Positions 1 to 7,357 of a stretch of DNA of 39,497 nt are shown here, one piece after another. A model generated the notes under the pieces. The model searched no databases, had not been told where the DNA came from, and worked only from the letters and a program-made list of their open reading frames with translations. The position numbers and the translations under genes were made by a program. The stretch is from Actinomycetes bacterium (GTDB lineage Bacteria > Actinomycetota > Actinomycetes > Actinomycetales > Dermatophilaceae). The DNA is taken from positions 1 through 39,497 of the forward strand of contig JAKOPT010000132.1 of NCBI GenBank assembly GCA_029778715.1, given 5' to 3'. Numbering within the stretch: the stretch's first letter is position 1; every line of letters starts with the position of its first letter.

Positions 1-2
1 AC

Positions 3-407
3 ATGGCCCACCCGCCGCGTTTCGAGGAGGCAGACCCGCTGCTGCACCGCTTGCGCGCGATCGCGCTGGCCCTGCCGGGCGCGCAGGAGAAGGTCAGCCA
101 TGGGCGGCCGACATTCTTCACCACCAGGGTCTTCGCGATCTTCGGCGCAGTGGTCAAGGGCGATCACCGAGCCACCACCCTCCGGCGCAGTCTGGTGTTC
201 CTGCCCGAACCGGGCGAACGGCCGGCGCTCGTGGACGATCCACGCTTCGTCATCCCTGCGTACGAGGGAGCCTACGGCTGGCTCTGTTTGCCCCTGGACC
301 GCGACGACACCGACTGGACCGAGGTCGCCGAACTCGTCGAGAGTTCGTTCCGCCTCACCGCGTCAAAACGGCTCGTCCAGGCCGTGGACGCCCGCGACGA
401 TGCCTGA
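3..407 (+). CDS. MmcQ/YjbR-like protein
   Basis: A 134-residue protein resembling the MmcQ/YjbR family (DUF419), small proteins with a double-wing, CyaY-like fold that are often annotated as DNA-binding although their role is poorly known. Family-like features are the early PGAQEKVSHGRPTFF stretch (about residues 25-39), a central AYEGAYGWLCLPLD segment and the C-terminal DWTEVAELVESSFRL...KRL pattern. The length matches the family. The ATG lies two bases from the left edge, so neither a ribosome binding site nor the upstream neighbour can be seen, and a slightly earlier start cannot be excluded. No signal peptide or membrane segment is present. The family assignment rests on pattern recognition; the function is not known from sequence. 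Confidence 0.75.
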   Translation: MAHPPRFEEADPLLHRLRAIALALPGAQEKVSHGRPTFFTTRVFAIFGAVVKGDHRATTLRRSLVFLPEPGERPALVDDPRFVIPAYEGAYGWLCLPLDRDDTDWTEVAELVESSFRLTASKRLVQAVDARDDA

Positions 408-690
408 TGGCGGCGAGCGGTGCCAAAGACGCCGACATCATGACGTACTCGCAACCTCCCTTGAGTGAAGGTCGCGGAAACCGGGAACTTTGCCTCCCAA
501 AACGTCCCTTCGCGAAGCCGTCGAACGGTCAGCGTCTGCCAGCGTTATGGTCCTTCTCGGCCCAGGCCGGGAGGGCGCGGCATACCCCGAGGTAAAGCCT
601 TCTTAAAGACTTCCGCGTTGCCCTGCGAACCCTCGCCTGGCTCCTCTAGCGTCCGTCAGTGGAGGAACACTGACGCCCAAGGAGTCACCG
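408..690. other. intergenic leader of the amylase gene
   Basis: No convincing gene in these 283 bases. The right end carries a good ribosome binding site, AAGGAG at about 679-684, seven bases before the amylase ATG at 691. Two near-identical decamers, AAAGCCTTCT (594-603) and AAAGACTTCC (605-614), sit in tandem with an 11-base period, about one helical turn. They could be a regulator site or chance. One copy of the window-wide word GGCATACC lies at 579-586. I could not pick a confident -10/-35 pair. Confidence 0.4.
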
Positions 691-3600
691 ATGTCCCGTC
701 ACCGTTTCACGCGCCGGTATGCCGTGCTGGCAGCGCTCGCTCTCACCGCCACCCCGCTCGTGCTCAGCGCCACGCCGGCGGCGGCGGCCCCGACGAGTGT
801 CACGCTCGTCGGGTCGCTCCAAAACGAACTCGGGTGCGCGGCCGACTGGGACCCGGCCTGCGCGGCGACCCACCTCACCGCGTCGGGCACGACCTGGTCG
901 GGGACGTTCACCGTCCCGGCCGGCTCCTACGAGTTCAAAGTCGCTCTCAACGACTCGTGGGACGTCAACTACGGGGCCGGGGGCGCGGCGAACGGCAGCA
1001 ACATCCCGCTCGTCCTCCAAGGCTCGGCCCAACTCAAGTTCACCTTCGATGAGGCCAACCACACGATCTCCTTTACCCCGCTGGGACTGGCCGGTGGCAC
1101 CAGCCGCGCCGACGCGGCATACGCGAAAGACAGCCTCCGGGGCGCCCTGACCAAGGAGCGGTTCTATTTCGTCATGGCGGACCGGTTCGCCAACGGGAGC
1201 ACGGCCAACGACACCGGTGGCCTCACCGGCGGGCGGCTGCAAACCGGGTTCGACCCCACCGACAAGGCCTTCTATCACGGTGGTGACCTCAAGGGGCTGA
1301 CGAGCAAGCTCGACTACATCAAGTGCATGGGGACGACGGCCATCTGGCTCACCCCGAGCTTCAAGAACAAGCCCGTCCAGGGCAAAGCGGGGGAGGAGAG
1401 CGCGGGCTACCACGGCTACTGGATCACCGACTTCACCCAGATCGACCCACACCTGGGCACGAACGCCGACATGAAGGCGCTCATCGATGCTGCGCACGCC
1501 AAGGGGATGAAGGTCTTCTTCGACATCATCACCAACCACACCGCCGACGTCATCGACTTCCGGGAGGGCACCTACACCTACCGGACCAAGCGCAACTACC
1601 CCTACAAGGACGCCTCCGGCAAGGCATTCGATGACCGCGACTATGTGAACAAGACCTTCCCGGCGATGGACCCGGCGACCTCCTTCCCGTACACCCCGTT
1701 CCTCCACTCGGGTGACGAGAACGTCAAGGTGCCGGCCTGGCTCAACAGCCCGCTCATGTACCACAACCGAGGCGACTCCACCTTCGCCGGCGAGTCCTCG
1801 ACCTATGGCGACTTCATCGGGCTCGACGACCTGTTCACCGAGCGCCCCGAGGTCGTCACGGGCATGGGCGACATCTACAAGACGTGGGTCGATTTCGGCA
1901 TCGACGGGTTCCGCATCGACACCGTCAAGCACGTCAACCTCGAGTTCTGGCAGAAGTTCATCCCCGACATCCTCGGCGAGGCGGCGAAGATCAAGAAGAA
2001 GGACTTCTTCGCCTTCGGGGAGGTCTACGACGGCAACCCCGAGGTGATGTCCACGTACACCACCTCCGGCAAACTCCAGGCGACTCTCGACTTCGGCTTC
2101 CAGCAGCAGGGCGTGGACTTCGCCAAGGGCAAACCGGCGAACGTGCTCGCCGACTTCTTCACCAAGGACGACTGGTACACCGACGCCGACTCCAACGCCT
2201 ACCAGTTGCCGACCTTCCTCGGGAACCACGACATGGGCCGGGTTGCCATGTTCCTCCAGGGCGCGTCGAGCAGTGACGACCAGTTGATGGCGCGGGTGAA
2301 GTTCGCCAACGCCCTGATGTACACGATGCGTGGCAACCCGGTGACCTACTACGGCGACGAGCAGGGTTTCATCGGCACCGGCGGTGACCAGTTGGCTCGC
2401 GAAGACATGTTCGCCTCCAAGGTGGCGATCTACAACGACGAGAAGGTTCTCGGTGGGCCGAGCGGGTCGCGCGACCGCTTCAACACGAAGGCGCCGCTCT
2501 ACCGGCAACTCGCCGAGCTCGCGCAGTTGCGGCAGGAGAATCCGGCGCTCGCCGACGGGGCCCAGCAGAACCGGTATGCCGCGAACGGCCCGGGCATCTT
2601 CGCGGTCTCCCGCTACGACCGGGCAGCCGGGGTCGAATACCTCGTCGCCGCCAACAACGACACCAAGGAATCGTCGGCCACCTTTACGACGTGGAACCAG
2701 AACGAGCAGTTCAAGCCCATCTACGGCACGACCTCGAAGGTCAAGTCGGCCAAGGATCGTTCGGTGACGATCACGGTGCCGCCGCTGAGCGTGGCCGTGT
2801 GGCGCTCCAGTTCCAAGGTCGACCCCAACGTCGCGGCGCCGAAGGTCTCACTCAAACTGGCGGCGGGGGCGACGGTCGCCGGCCGGGCCGAGATCGGCGC
2901 GAACGTCACCTCGGCCACTTTCTCCCAGACGACGTTCCTCTACCGGCCGGTCGGGACGCGCGACTGGCAGGTCATCGGCACCGACGACAACGCCCCCTTC
3001 CGGGTTTTCCACGACGTGTCCGGTATGCCGCTCGGCTCGGTCCTGGAGTACCGCGCGGTCACCAAGGATGCCGCTGGTCGGGTGGCCGCGGCCGGCTCGT
3101 GGGGCATCGTCGGCAAGCCGGCCGCGCCCCCGGTGAGCGCCGAGAACGGTGACCCGGTCACCCAGCCCTCGGCGGTCAGCGTTCCCGGAACGCACAACTC
3201 GGAAATGGGCTGTGCCGCCGACTGGGCGCCGGACTGTGACCAAGCCCAGTTGGCCCTCGATGCCAAGGACCAGATCTGGAAGAAGGCGTTCACCCTGCCC
3301 GCCGGCTCCTACGGCTACAAGGCCGCGATCGACAAGTCGTGGACCGAGAACTATGGCGCCAAGGGCGAGCGGGACGGGGCCAACATCGGCTACGAAACCA
3401 CCGACGGGTCGGTGACCTTCTATTACGACCACGCCACCCACTGGGTGACCTCGGACAAGGAAGGGCCGATCCTCACCATCCCCGGCGACTTCCAGAGCGA
3501 GTTGGGTTGCCCGGCCGACTGGGCCCCCTCGTGCATGCGGCCCTGGTTGCAGGACAAGGACGGTGATGGCACCTACACCTGGTCGACCAAGTTGATCCCC

Positions 3601-3765
3601 GCCGGGACGTGGTCGTTCAAGGTGGCCCAGGGATTGTCGTGGGACATCAGCTACGGCGAGGGTGGAGGGTCGAGCAACATGACGGTCACCGTTCCGGCGG
3701 CCGGGGCGACGACCACCTTCGTCTACGACTCGGCAACCCACCGGACGACGGTCACCAGCCAGTAG
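691..3765 (+). CDS. secreted GH13 amylase/pullulanase-type glycosidase with three X25-like modules
   Basis: A 1024-residue extracellular alpha-glucan hydrolase. Residues 1 to about 33 are a classical Sec signal peptide (twin Arg, hydrophobic core, Ala-rich cleavage region). Residues about 36-131 are a beta-sandwich module starting SLQNELGCAADW, like the X25 module of bacterial pullulanases. The GH13 barrel spans about 145-690, with region I DIITNHTAD from D278, the nucleophile Asp410 in GFRIDTVKHV, the acid/base Glu444 in FGEVYDG and Asp514 in GNHDMGR. An FN3-like stretch (about 710-830) follows, then two more X25-like modules (about 840-930 and 935-1024) with the same conserved Cys pair and ADWAP pattern. 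Alpha-1,4 versus alpha-1,6 specificity cannot be read from the motifs. The start is fixed by AAGGAG seven bases upstream. The gene is monocistronic, followed by a palindromic hairpin and convergent with the MFS gene. Confidence 0.93.
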   Translation: MSRHRFTRRYAVLAALALTATPLVLSATPAAAAPTSVTLVGSLQNELGCAADWDPACAATHLTASGTTWSGTFTVPAGSYEFKVALNDSWDVNYGAGGAANGSNIPLVLQGSAQLKFTFDEANHTISFTPLGLAGGTSRADAAYAKDSLRGALTKERFYFVMADRFANGSTANDTGGLTGGRLQTGFDPTDKAFYHGGDLKGLTSKLDYIKCMGTTAIWLTPSFKNKPVQGKAGEESAGYHGYWITDFTQIDPHLGTNADMKALIDAAHAKGMKVFFDIITNHTADVIDFREGTYTYRTKRNYPYKDASGKAFDDRDYVNKTFPAMDPATSFPYTPFLHSGDENVKVPAWLNSPLMYHNRGDSTFAGESSTYGDFIGLDDLFTERPEVVTGMGDIYKTWVDFGIDGFRIDTVKHVNLEFWQKFIPDILGEAAKIKKKDFFAFGEVYDGNPEVMSTYTTSGKLQATLDFGFQQQGVDFAKGKPANVLADFFTKDDWYTDADSNAYQLPTFLGNHDMGRVAMFLQGASSSDDQLMARVKFANALMYTMRGNPVTYYGDEQGFIGTGGDQLAREDMFASKVAIYNDEKVLGGPSGSRDRFNTKAPLYRQLAELAQLRQENPALADGAQQNRYAANGPGIFAVSRYDRAAGVEYLVAANNDTKESSATFTTWNQNEQFKPIYGTTSKVKSAKDRSVTITVPPLSVAVWRSSSKVDPNVAAPKVSLKLAAGATVAGRAEIGANVTSATFSQTTFLYRPVGTRDWQVIGTDDNAPFRVFHDVSGMPLGSVLEYRAVTKDAAGRVAAAGSWGIVGKPAAPPVSAENGDPVTQPSAVSVPGTHNSEMGCAADWAPDCDQAQLALDAKDQIWKKAFTLPAGSYGYKAAIDKSWTENYGAKGERDGANIGYETTDGSVTFYYDHATHWVTSDKEGPILTIPGDFQSELGCPADWAPSCMRPWLQDKDGDGTYTWSTKLIPAGTWSFKVAQGLSWDISYGEGGGSSNMTVTVPAAGATTTFVYDSATHRTTVTSQ

Positions 3766-3772
3766 CGTCCCT

Positions 3773-3832
3773 CCCACCGATTCGAGGTAAAAACGCCGCA
3801 GGAACCGCGCGTTCTTACCTCGAATCGGTGGG
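3773..3832. repeat. palindromic hairpin repeat, copy 1
   Basis: Perfect 18-bp arms, 3773-3790 and 3815-3832, of the form CCCACCGATTCGAGGTAA, flank a 24-base centre that pairs partly with itself. It lies just after the amylase stop and contains the stop codon of the convergent MFS gene: the right arm read on the minus strand ends GAGGTAA, giving the C-terminus TDSR-stop. Copies 2 and 3 are at 8203-8258 and 28770-28827. Its place between convergent genes suggests a two-way terminator, although there is no U-tract. Confidence 0.9.
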
Positions 3833-5053
3833 TGAGGCGGGCGCGGGTGCGGCGGCGAACCAGCGGGCGAGCGGGAGGAGGCCAAGGACGAGCACCAGCG
3901 GCACGGCATACCCGATCCGCAGGTTCCCCGAGCCGATGGCGCCGGTGAGCACCGAACCGAGCAATGCGCCCACGTAGTTGAATTGGTTGAAGCGGGCGAT
4001 GACGGCGTCGACCCGGCGTTGGCGCAGTGCCGGGTCGCTCGAACCGCCGGCGCCCGCGATCCGGGCCGCCGCCGAGAACGAGAGCGGGGCGACCACCGCG
4101 ATCCCGAGACCGACGACGAAGAAGCCGACGACTGCCACCACCCAGGTCGGGGCGAAGACGACGATCGCCAACCCGGCGGCTGCCGCGAGAGCCGCGGCGC
4201 GCACCACGGTGGCCGCCCCGAACCGGGCCGTCGCGCCGTCGCCGATGAGCCGTGCGGCGAGGGTGGCCACGAGGTACGGCAGGGTCGCCAGCGCGTAGAG
4301 GGAGGCGTTCGAGGCCGGATGGGCGAACACGGTGCTGCTGGCCAGGTAGAGCGGGCCCCAGGCGGTGGTCGCGGTGTCGACCATGTAGAAGAGGATCATC
4401 CCCAGCCCGACGAGGATGATCGGGCGCCACGGGATGCCGAGCGCGGCCGTGTCGGCGTCGGGCACGCTCGCGTCGCGGCGCAGGTAGGGCAGGCCGAGGG
4501 TCGCGAGCGCGAGGGCGGCCAGGGCGAGGGCGCCGAGCCACCCGACGGCATCGCCGGTGGTCAGGGCCAGGATCGTCGCGAGGATGCCGCCGAAGGTCCA
4601 GGCGCCGTGGAACGACGGGAGGATCGGGCGGCCGACGCGGTGTTCGAGGGCGACGGCCTGCATGTTCGTGCCGGCATCGACCGCGCCCACGCCGGTGCCG
4701 TAACACGCCAGCCCGACGACGAAAACGGTGAACGAGTTCGGTCCGCGCATCGACCACCCGATGATGGCGACCCCGACGGTGATGAGGACGAACGCCCCGC
4801 GCAGGGCGTGCGCCGAACTGGCCCTTTTGGCTACCTGTTCGGCCAGCACCGACCCGACGCCGGCAAGCAAGACCATGAGGAGCATCAGCCCGGACAGGGC
4901 AAGCTCGGAGAGGCGGAACAGGTCGGCGATGACCGGCAGCCGGGTCGTCAGGGAAATGAAGAGCAGACCCTGGACGAGGAAGGCGGTGGCAATGGCGAGC
5001 CGGTGTCGGCCCAGGGCGGAGTGCGAGGCGGCGGCGTCAGGGATCGTAGACAT
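3815..5053 (-). CDS. MFS transporter
   Basis: A 412-residue integral membrane protein with about twelve hydrophobic segments in two groups of six, divided by a central loop around residue 190-210 (RRDASVPDADTAALG). This is the major facilitator layout and usual length. Small residues dominate the helices, and charged loops such as AEQVAKRASSAHALRG occur between helices 2 and 3 on the expected cytosolic side. The substrate cannot be deduced; a sugar exporter or drug-type carrier is possible. The gene is divergent from truA, with only 34 bases between the two starts, so their promoters must overlap or lie inside the opposite gene. The last four residues and the TAA stop come from palindromic repeat copy 1, suggesting that insertion of the repeat redefined the C-terminus. 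Confidence 0.9.
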   Translation of the reverse strand: MSTIPDAAASHSALGRHRLAIATAFLVQGLLFISLTTRLPVIADLFRLSELALSGLMLLMVLLAGVGSVLAEQVAKRASSAHALRGAFVLITVGVAIIGWSMRGPNSFTVFVVGLACYGTGVGAVDAGTNMQAVALEHRVGRPILPSFHGAWTFGGILATILALTTGDAVGWLGALALAALALATLGLPYLRRDASVPDADTAALGIPWRPIILVGLGMILFYMVDTATTAWGPLYLASSTVFAHPASNASLYALATLPYLVATLAARLIGDGATARFGAATVVRAAALAAAAGLAIVVFAPTWVVAVVGFFVVGLGIAVVAPLSFSAAARIAGAGGSSDPALRQRRVDAVIARFNQFNYVGALLGSVLTGAIGSGNLRIGYAVPLVLVLGLLPLARWFAAAPAPASPTDSR

Positions 5054-5087
5054 CGGGGGACATCCTGCCCCTGGGTAGGCTTCCCGC

Positions 5088-5924
5088 GTGCGGATTCGTC
5101 TCGATCTGGCCTACGACGGCACCGATTTCTCGGGCTGGGCCGCGCAGCCGGGTCGCCGGACCGTCGAGGGGGAGGTATCTGCGGCCTTGGCCACGGTGCT
5201 GCGCGCAGCCGAACCGGTGCGGTTGACCGTCGCCGGCCGCACCGACGCCGGGGTTCATGCCCGCGGTCAGGTCGCCCACGCCGATGTCGACCCGGTCGCG
5301 TATGCCGCGGCACCCGGTCGCTCGGCCCGCACCCCGGGGGAGGCGGTCGCCGCCCGGCTGCGCGGCATATTGCCCTCCGACATCGTCGTGCGGGAGGTGA
5401 GTGGGGCACCGCCCGGATTCGACGCTCGGTTTTCGGCGATCTGGCGGCGCTACCGCTACCGGATCTGCGAGGACCCCGCCCGCCTGGACCCGCTGCGCAG
5501 CCGCGACACCGTGCTCGTCGGCACGCCGCTCGGCGTCGACGTGATGAATGTCGCGTCAGCCTCGCTCCTCGGCCTGCACGACTTTGCGGCGTTCTGCCGC
5601 AAGCGCGAGGGAGCGAGCACGATCAGGACGCTCACGGCATACCGCTGGGACCGCGACGAGGACGGGACGGTCGTCGCGACGGTGGTGGCGGATGCGTTCT
5701 GCCACAGCATGGTCCGGGCCTTGGTGGGGGCGGTCGTGCCGGTCGGGGCGGGCCGTGTGGGGCAGGAGTTCGCGGGGGCGGTGCTGCGGGCTGGAGCCCG
5801 CGATCCGCGGGTCAAAGTGATGCCGGCGCACGGGTTGTCCCTGGAGGAGGTGGGCTATCCGGCGGTCGGTGACCTCGCCGCGCGGGCGGTCGAGGCGCGC
5901 GCCCGGCGAGAGGCGTCAACGTAG
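5088..5924 (+). CDS. truA: tRNA pseudouridine synthase A
   Basis: TruA converts uridines 38-40 of the tRNA anticodon stem to pseudouridine. The 278-residue protein opens with the family pattern RIRLDLAYDGTDFSGWA and carries the catalytic Asp53 in the signature GRTDAGVHARGQ. Further family blocks are FDARFSAIWRRYRYRI and LLGLHDFAAFCRKREG, where the R-Y-RY region and Phe-x-Ala-Phe contribute to substrate binding. The start is GTG at 5088, chosen because the family N-terminus begins right there. Many actinobacteria keep truA after rpoA-rplQ and close to rplM-rpsI. Here rplM is about 17.8 kb away and the genes immediately upstream are an MFS carrier and an amylase, so the usual ribosomal neighbourhood has been split on both sides. 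Confidence 0.97.
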   Translation: MRIRLDLAYDGTDFSGWAAQPGRRTVEGEVSAALATVLRAAEPVRLTVAGRTDAGVHARGQVAHADVDPVAYAAAPGRSARTPGEAVAARLRGILPSDIVVREVSGAPPGFDARFSAIWRRYRYRICEDPARLDPLRSRDTVLVGTPLGVDVMNVASASLLGLHDFAAFCRKREGASTIRTLTAYRWDRDEDGTVVATVVADAFCHSMVRALVGAVVPVGAGRVGQEFAGAVLRAGARDPRVKVMPAHGLSLEEVGYPAVGDLAARAVEARARREAST

Positions 5925-5934
5925 GCTGGCGCCC

Positions 5935-6234
5935 ATGAACACCGCGACCGATCGTCTCCTGCGCGCCCAGGCTTGCATGGAGGACATCGTGCGTGACACC
6001 GCGCGGATCGAGGAGTTCACCGAGTGGCTGGGGGAGTCGGCGCGGCGGGTGTCGACGTTCTCGGATTACTACCAGGGGAAGTGGGCGGTGGACCGGGATG
6101 TGGAGGACACTCCGGTGCTCGACGTCGCCGGCGAGGACCCGCCCTGGGAGGCGATCAGCGAGCACCACATTGCCGTGCAGTTGCTGCTACGCCTGGTCGC
6201 CGACCTGGCCACCCGGAGCGTCATCGAGGGCTGA
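5935..6234 (+). CDS. small DUF4298-like protein
   Basis: A 99-residue soluble, acidic protein with no signal peptide. An N-terminal helical stretch (MEDIVRDTARIEEFTEWL) is followed by SDYYQGKWAVDRDVED, which resembles the Tyr-Tyr-x-Ser/Gly-x-x-Trp-x-x-Asp motif of DUF4298 proteins, and by a C-terminal helix (HIAVQLLLRLVADLA) where that family has a conserved helical end. The ATG at 5935 lies 10 bases after the truA stop, so the two are probably co-transcribed. The ribosome binding site is weak. No function is known for the family and the context does not suggest one. Assignment to DUF4298 is moderate; the gene itself is well supported by codon pattern and spacing. Confidence 0.7.
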   Translation: MNTATDRLLRAQACMEDIVRDTARIEEFTEWLGESARRVSTFSDYYQGKWAVDRDVEDTPVLDVAGEDPPWEAISEHHIAVQLLLRLVADLATRSVIEG

Positions 6235-6261
6235 CCGGCGGGCAGTCTGGTCACGAGTGGG

Positions 6262-6295
6262 CAATGGTAGTTTTTTCCCATGAGAACTACCATTG
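6262..6295. promoter_or_regulatory. inverted repeat across the vapB start codon (likely autoregulatory operator)
   Basis: A perfect 11-bp dyad, CAATGGTAGTT (6262-6272) and AACTACCATTG (6285-6295), separated by 12 bases that contain the antitoxin ATG (6280-6282). No Shine-Dalgarno sequence precedes this ATG, so the transcript may be leaderless or nearly so. AbrB/MazE-type antitoxins commonly repress their own promoters through such dyads, and a dimer here would block transcription. In RNA the same arms could also form a stem hiding the start codon. Confidence 0.75.
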
Positions 6296-6525
6296 ACGCG
6301 GCGGGGCGTTTGGTGGTTCCCAAGGCGCTCCGGATAGCCATGGGGCTGGCTCCAGGGCGCGAGGTCGACATCATCTTCACCGACGGTCGTCTCGAGATCG
6401 AGGTCGCCCCCATTGAGGCCCATGTCGAAATGACCGACGGCTGGCCGGTCATCGTGCCCGACGACGAGGTGCCGCCACTGACCAACGCCCTCGTTCGAGA
6501 GGCCATCGAGGCCACTCGGCGATGA
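6280..6525 (+). CDS. vapB: AbrB/MazE-type antitoxin (VapB-like)
   Basis: An 81-residue antitoxin. Residues 1-45 form a swapped-hairpin AbrB/MazE DNA-binding domain: the opening TTIDAAGRLVVPKALR, then LGLAPGREVDIIFTDGRLEIE, has the order seen in MazE, VapB and AbrB folds. The acidic, proline-rich tail (VPDDEVPPLTNALVREA) is the part that would wrap around and inhibit the toxin. The toxin gene overlaps its stop codon, the standard coupled arrangement. The start was chosen because the AbrB domain begins within two residues of it and the dyad operator is centred on it. It contains an ATA isoleucine codon at residue 21 outside the GGCATA context, consistent with a mobile accessory origin, though one codon proves nothing. 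Confidence 0.88.
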   Translation: MRTTIDAAGRLVVPKALRIAMGLAPGREVDIIFTDGRLEIEVAPIEAHVEMTDGWPVIVPDDEVPPLTNALVREAIEATRR

Positions 6526-6926
6526 TGGGCGCCACCTGCGACACCAGTGTGTTGGTGGCGGCGCTGTCGCGGTGGCATCCCGGCCATGCGCAAGCGCGGG
6601 CGGCCCTGCAGTCCGTTGCCGCGATCCCGGATCACTGTCTGCTGGAGACGTACAGCGTCTTGACCCGGCTGCCTCCTGCGCACCGGGTGTCACCGAGCCT
6701 TGCCGGTGAGGTGTTGACCGCGCTCCCCATCGAAGTGATCTCGCTATCCGTTGACGCCCGCAAGGCCCTGGTCGGGCGTCTGGCGCTCCTCCGAATTCGG
6801 GGCGGGGCGGTCTACGACGCGTTGGTGGCCGAGACGGCCCTTGAGCACGGCTTGCACCTGGTGACCCTGGACGCCCGGGCGCGGTCGACCTACGACAGCC
6901 TTGGGGTGCGCTGGCGCTTCCTGTAA
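6522..6926 (+). CDS. vapC: PIN-domain ribonuclease toxin (VapC-like)
   Basis: A 134-residue PIN-domain toxin, expected to cut tRNA or rRNA when freed from its antitoxin. The acidic, magnesium-binding active-site residues are visible in canonical order: Asp7 (CDTSVLVAAL), Glu42 (LLETYSVLTR), Asp99 (VYDALVAETA) and Asp117 (TLDARA). The length is typical. The gene overlaps the antitoxin (ATGATG at 6522-6527: translation can begin at either ATG, and the vapB TGA lies within them), which implies translational coupling. The LPPAHRVSP insertion after Glu42 is usual for this PIN subgroup. All catalytic residues are intact, so the toxin is probably functional. The RNA target cannot be predicted. Confidence 0.92.
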   Translation: MMGATCDTSVLVAALSRWHPGHAQARAALQSVAAIPDHCLLETYSVLTRLPPAHRVSPSLAGEVLTALPIEVISLSVDARKALVGRLALLRIRGGAVYDALVAETALEHGLHLVTLDARARSTYDSLGVRWRFL

Positions 6927-7357
6927 GGGTGGGTCATTGATGGTTGGACCAGGCGCCCGAGCACCTGGGCCCCACCTCTCTCCCTCGTCACGCTAGCCTC
7001 ACGGATCGCGAACTGTGTGCCGCCGGGGCATCTTCGGGCGGGCTACCGTGCAGGAGGCGTTGTGATCGCCCCACTTCGTGCAGGGTAGGCGGCAGGAGGT
7101 GGACCTGACGAGGCGTCACCGCCGAAGTTCACTCAGGGAGTTGGTGCTGGGGGTGGTTTATGTGCTCGACGAGGCGGATGTGACAACGGGGGGCGATGCT
7201 GGGATGCAACATGCGCCGGACCTGGTGCCCCGTGCGCCCCAGTCGGCCCGCAGTGGACTGCGCGGCGTCGACTTGCGTGCCGAGGGAGCGGTACGCCGCA
7301 CCCTCGGCACGCGGGCGCTTGGGGGCGACACCGGCGAGAGCGGTCCGAGCGGGGAGA
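6927..7357. other. gene-free stretch between vapC and xthA
   Basis: About 430 bases without a supportable gene. An open frame at 7078-7383 (plus, GTG start) has no recognisable family, no good ribosome binding site and runs into the tail of xthA, so I do not call it. The only clear structure is the strong hairpin at 7275-7312, which fits a terminator for xthA read leftwards. The rest shows no repeat or recognisable RNA gene. Confidence 0.5.
7275..7312 (-). terminator. hairpin terminator after xthA
   Basis: Perfect 12-bp arms GCGTGCCGAGGG (7275-7286) and CCCTCGGCACGC (7301-7312). The 14-base centre holds an inner 4-bp stem (GCGG/CCGC) closed by the tetraloop TACG. It lies 46 bases beyond the xthA stop on the minus strand. 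There is no U-tract, as is common for actinobacterial terminators. Confidence 0.7.

Noticed and set aside
594..614. Tandem AAAG(C/A)CTTC decamers before the amylase gene as a catabolite operator
   Set aside because: Two short imperfect copies only, no dyad symmetry and no known match; kept as a note in the intergenic entry.
678..693. Identical GGAGTCACCGATG at the starts of the amylase gene and icmF as a shared leader element
   Set aside because: Only 13 bases, mostly a ribosome binding site plus ATG; chance or convergent translation signal is enough.
685..2508. 607-residue open frame on the minus strand, antisense to the amylase gene
   Set aside because: It mirrors the codon periodicity of a strongly supported gene in GC-rich DNA and has Val/Arg/Gly/Asp-rich composition with no domain.
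3983..5872. 629-residue plus-strand frame across the MFS gene and truA
   Set aside because: It overlaps two recognised genes, is Arg/Gly/Asp-rich low complexity and matches no family.
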